Below, one piece after another: positions 12,905 through 12,907 of a stretch of 12,907 nt of DNA. The first letter of the stretch is position 1, and the number at the start of each line of letters is the position of its first letter. Position numbers and translations under genes: made by a program. A model generated the notes under the pieces. That model was not told the origin of the DNA. It searched no databases and saw only the letters and a list, made by a program, of their open reading frames with translations. This DNA comes from an uncultured Neisseria sp. (lineage in GTDB: Bacteria > Pseudomonadota > Gammaproteobacteria > Burkholderiales > Neisseriaceae), in contig CAKMQH010000109.1 in assembly GCA_927911515.1 (NCBI GenBank), positions 1-12,907 of the forward strand, written 5' to 3'.

Positions 12905-12907
12905 ACT

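Noticed and set aside
12875..12907. Correia repeat end after petC (TATAGT followed by ATTAA and GGTAC)
   Set aside because: Only partly similar to the Correia terminal repeat, the expected GG after TATAGT is CA, and the window ends before a second end could be seen.
1..12907. CRISPR arrays, tRNA or rRNA genes, insertion sequences, prophage genes
   Set aside because: No regularly spaced repeats, cloverleaf-type sequences, transposase frames or phage-like genes were seen.

Overview
The window looks like chromosomal DNA of a commensal Neisseria. Three things point there: a betaproteobacterial petABC operon (cytochrome bc1), genes resembling Neisseria housekeeping genes, and above all ten exact copies (both strands) of the 12-mer AGGTCGTCTGAA. 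That word is the DNA uptake sequence dialect which, as I recall, is reported for N. mucosa, N. sicca, N. macacae and relatives. The AT-type word of meningococci and gonococci (ATGCCGTCTGAA) was not seen. Four intergenic hairpins are built from inverted pairs of this word, one of them with a decayed second arm.

Layout, left to right. Positions 1-54 hold the 3' end of an unidentified membrane protein gene, followed by a terminator. Then come a 23-codon small ORF and a monofunctional catalase gene (kat, +). Three minus-strand genes follow: mscL (mechanosensitive channel), fabI (enoyl-ACP reductase) and a 14-TM-type DHA2 drug exporter. Divergent from the exporter is tfpZ (type IV pilin accessory protein family, +). 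Next is a structured leader with a possible leader peptide and a terminator-like hairpin, then a TerC-CBS-CorC membrane protein gene (+) broken by a frameshift. Convergent to that is metR (-). Divergent from metR is a Nif3/YbgI metal-hydrolase-like gene (+). Last comes petA-petB-petC (+), ending at an intrinsic terminator with the start of another promoter at the window edge.

The genes are mostly independent units. Only petABC is a clear operon; it makes the Rieske protein, cytochrome b and cytochrome c1 of the quinol:cytochrome c oxidoreductase. Catalase (oxidative stress), MscL (osmotic stress) and the exporter are stress or defence functions. FabI serves fatty-acid synthesis and MetR methionine control.

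Two points deserve most attention. First, terC (A7 at 7407-7413) and petC (A7 at 12796-12802) each carry seven A's where the restored protein needs six. Both are followed by GA, so both put an AGA codon in the broken frame and need the same +1 correction. This may be a homopolymer sequencing error, real slippage, or recoding. Second, the terC leader (about 6206-6356) has a good promoter, a bulged stem, a 19-residue ORF and a terminator-like hairpin starting 3 nt after its stop. The 3' arm of that hairpin is an exact 12-mer of the Kingella-type uptake-sequence dialect. No CRISPR array, tRNA, rRNA or insertion sequence was seen.
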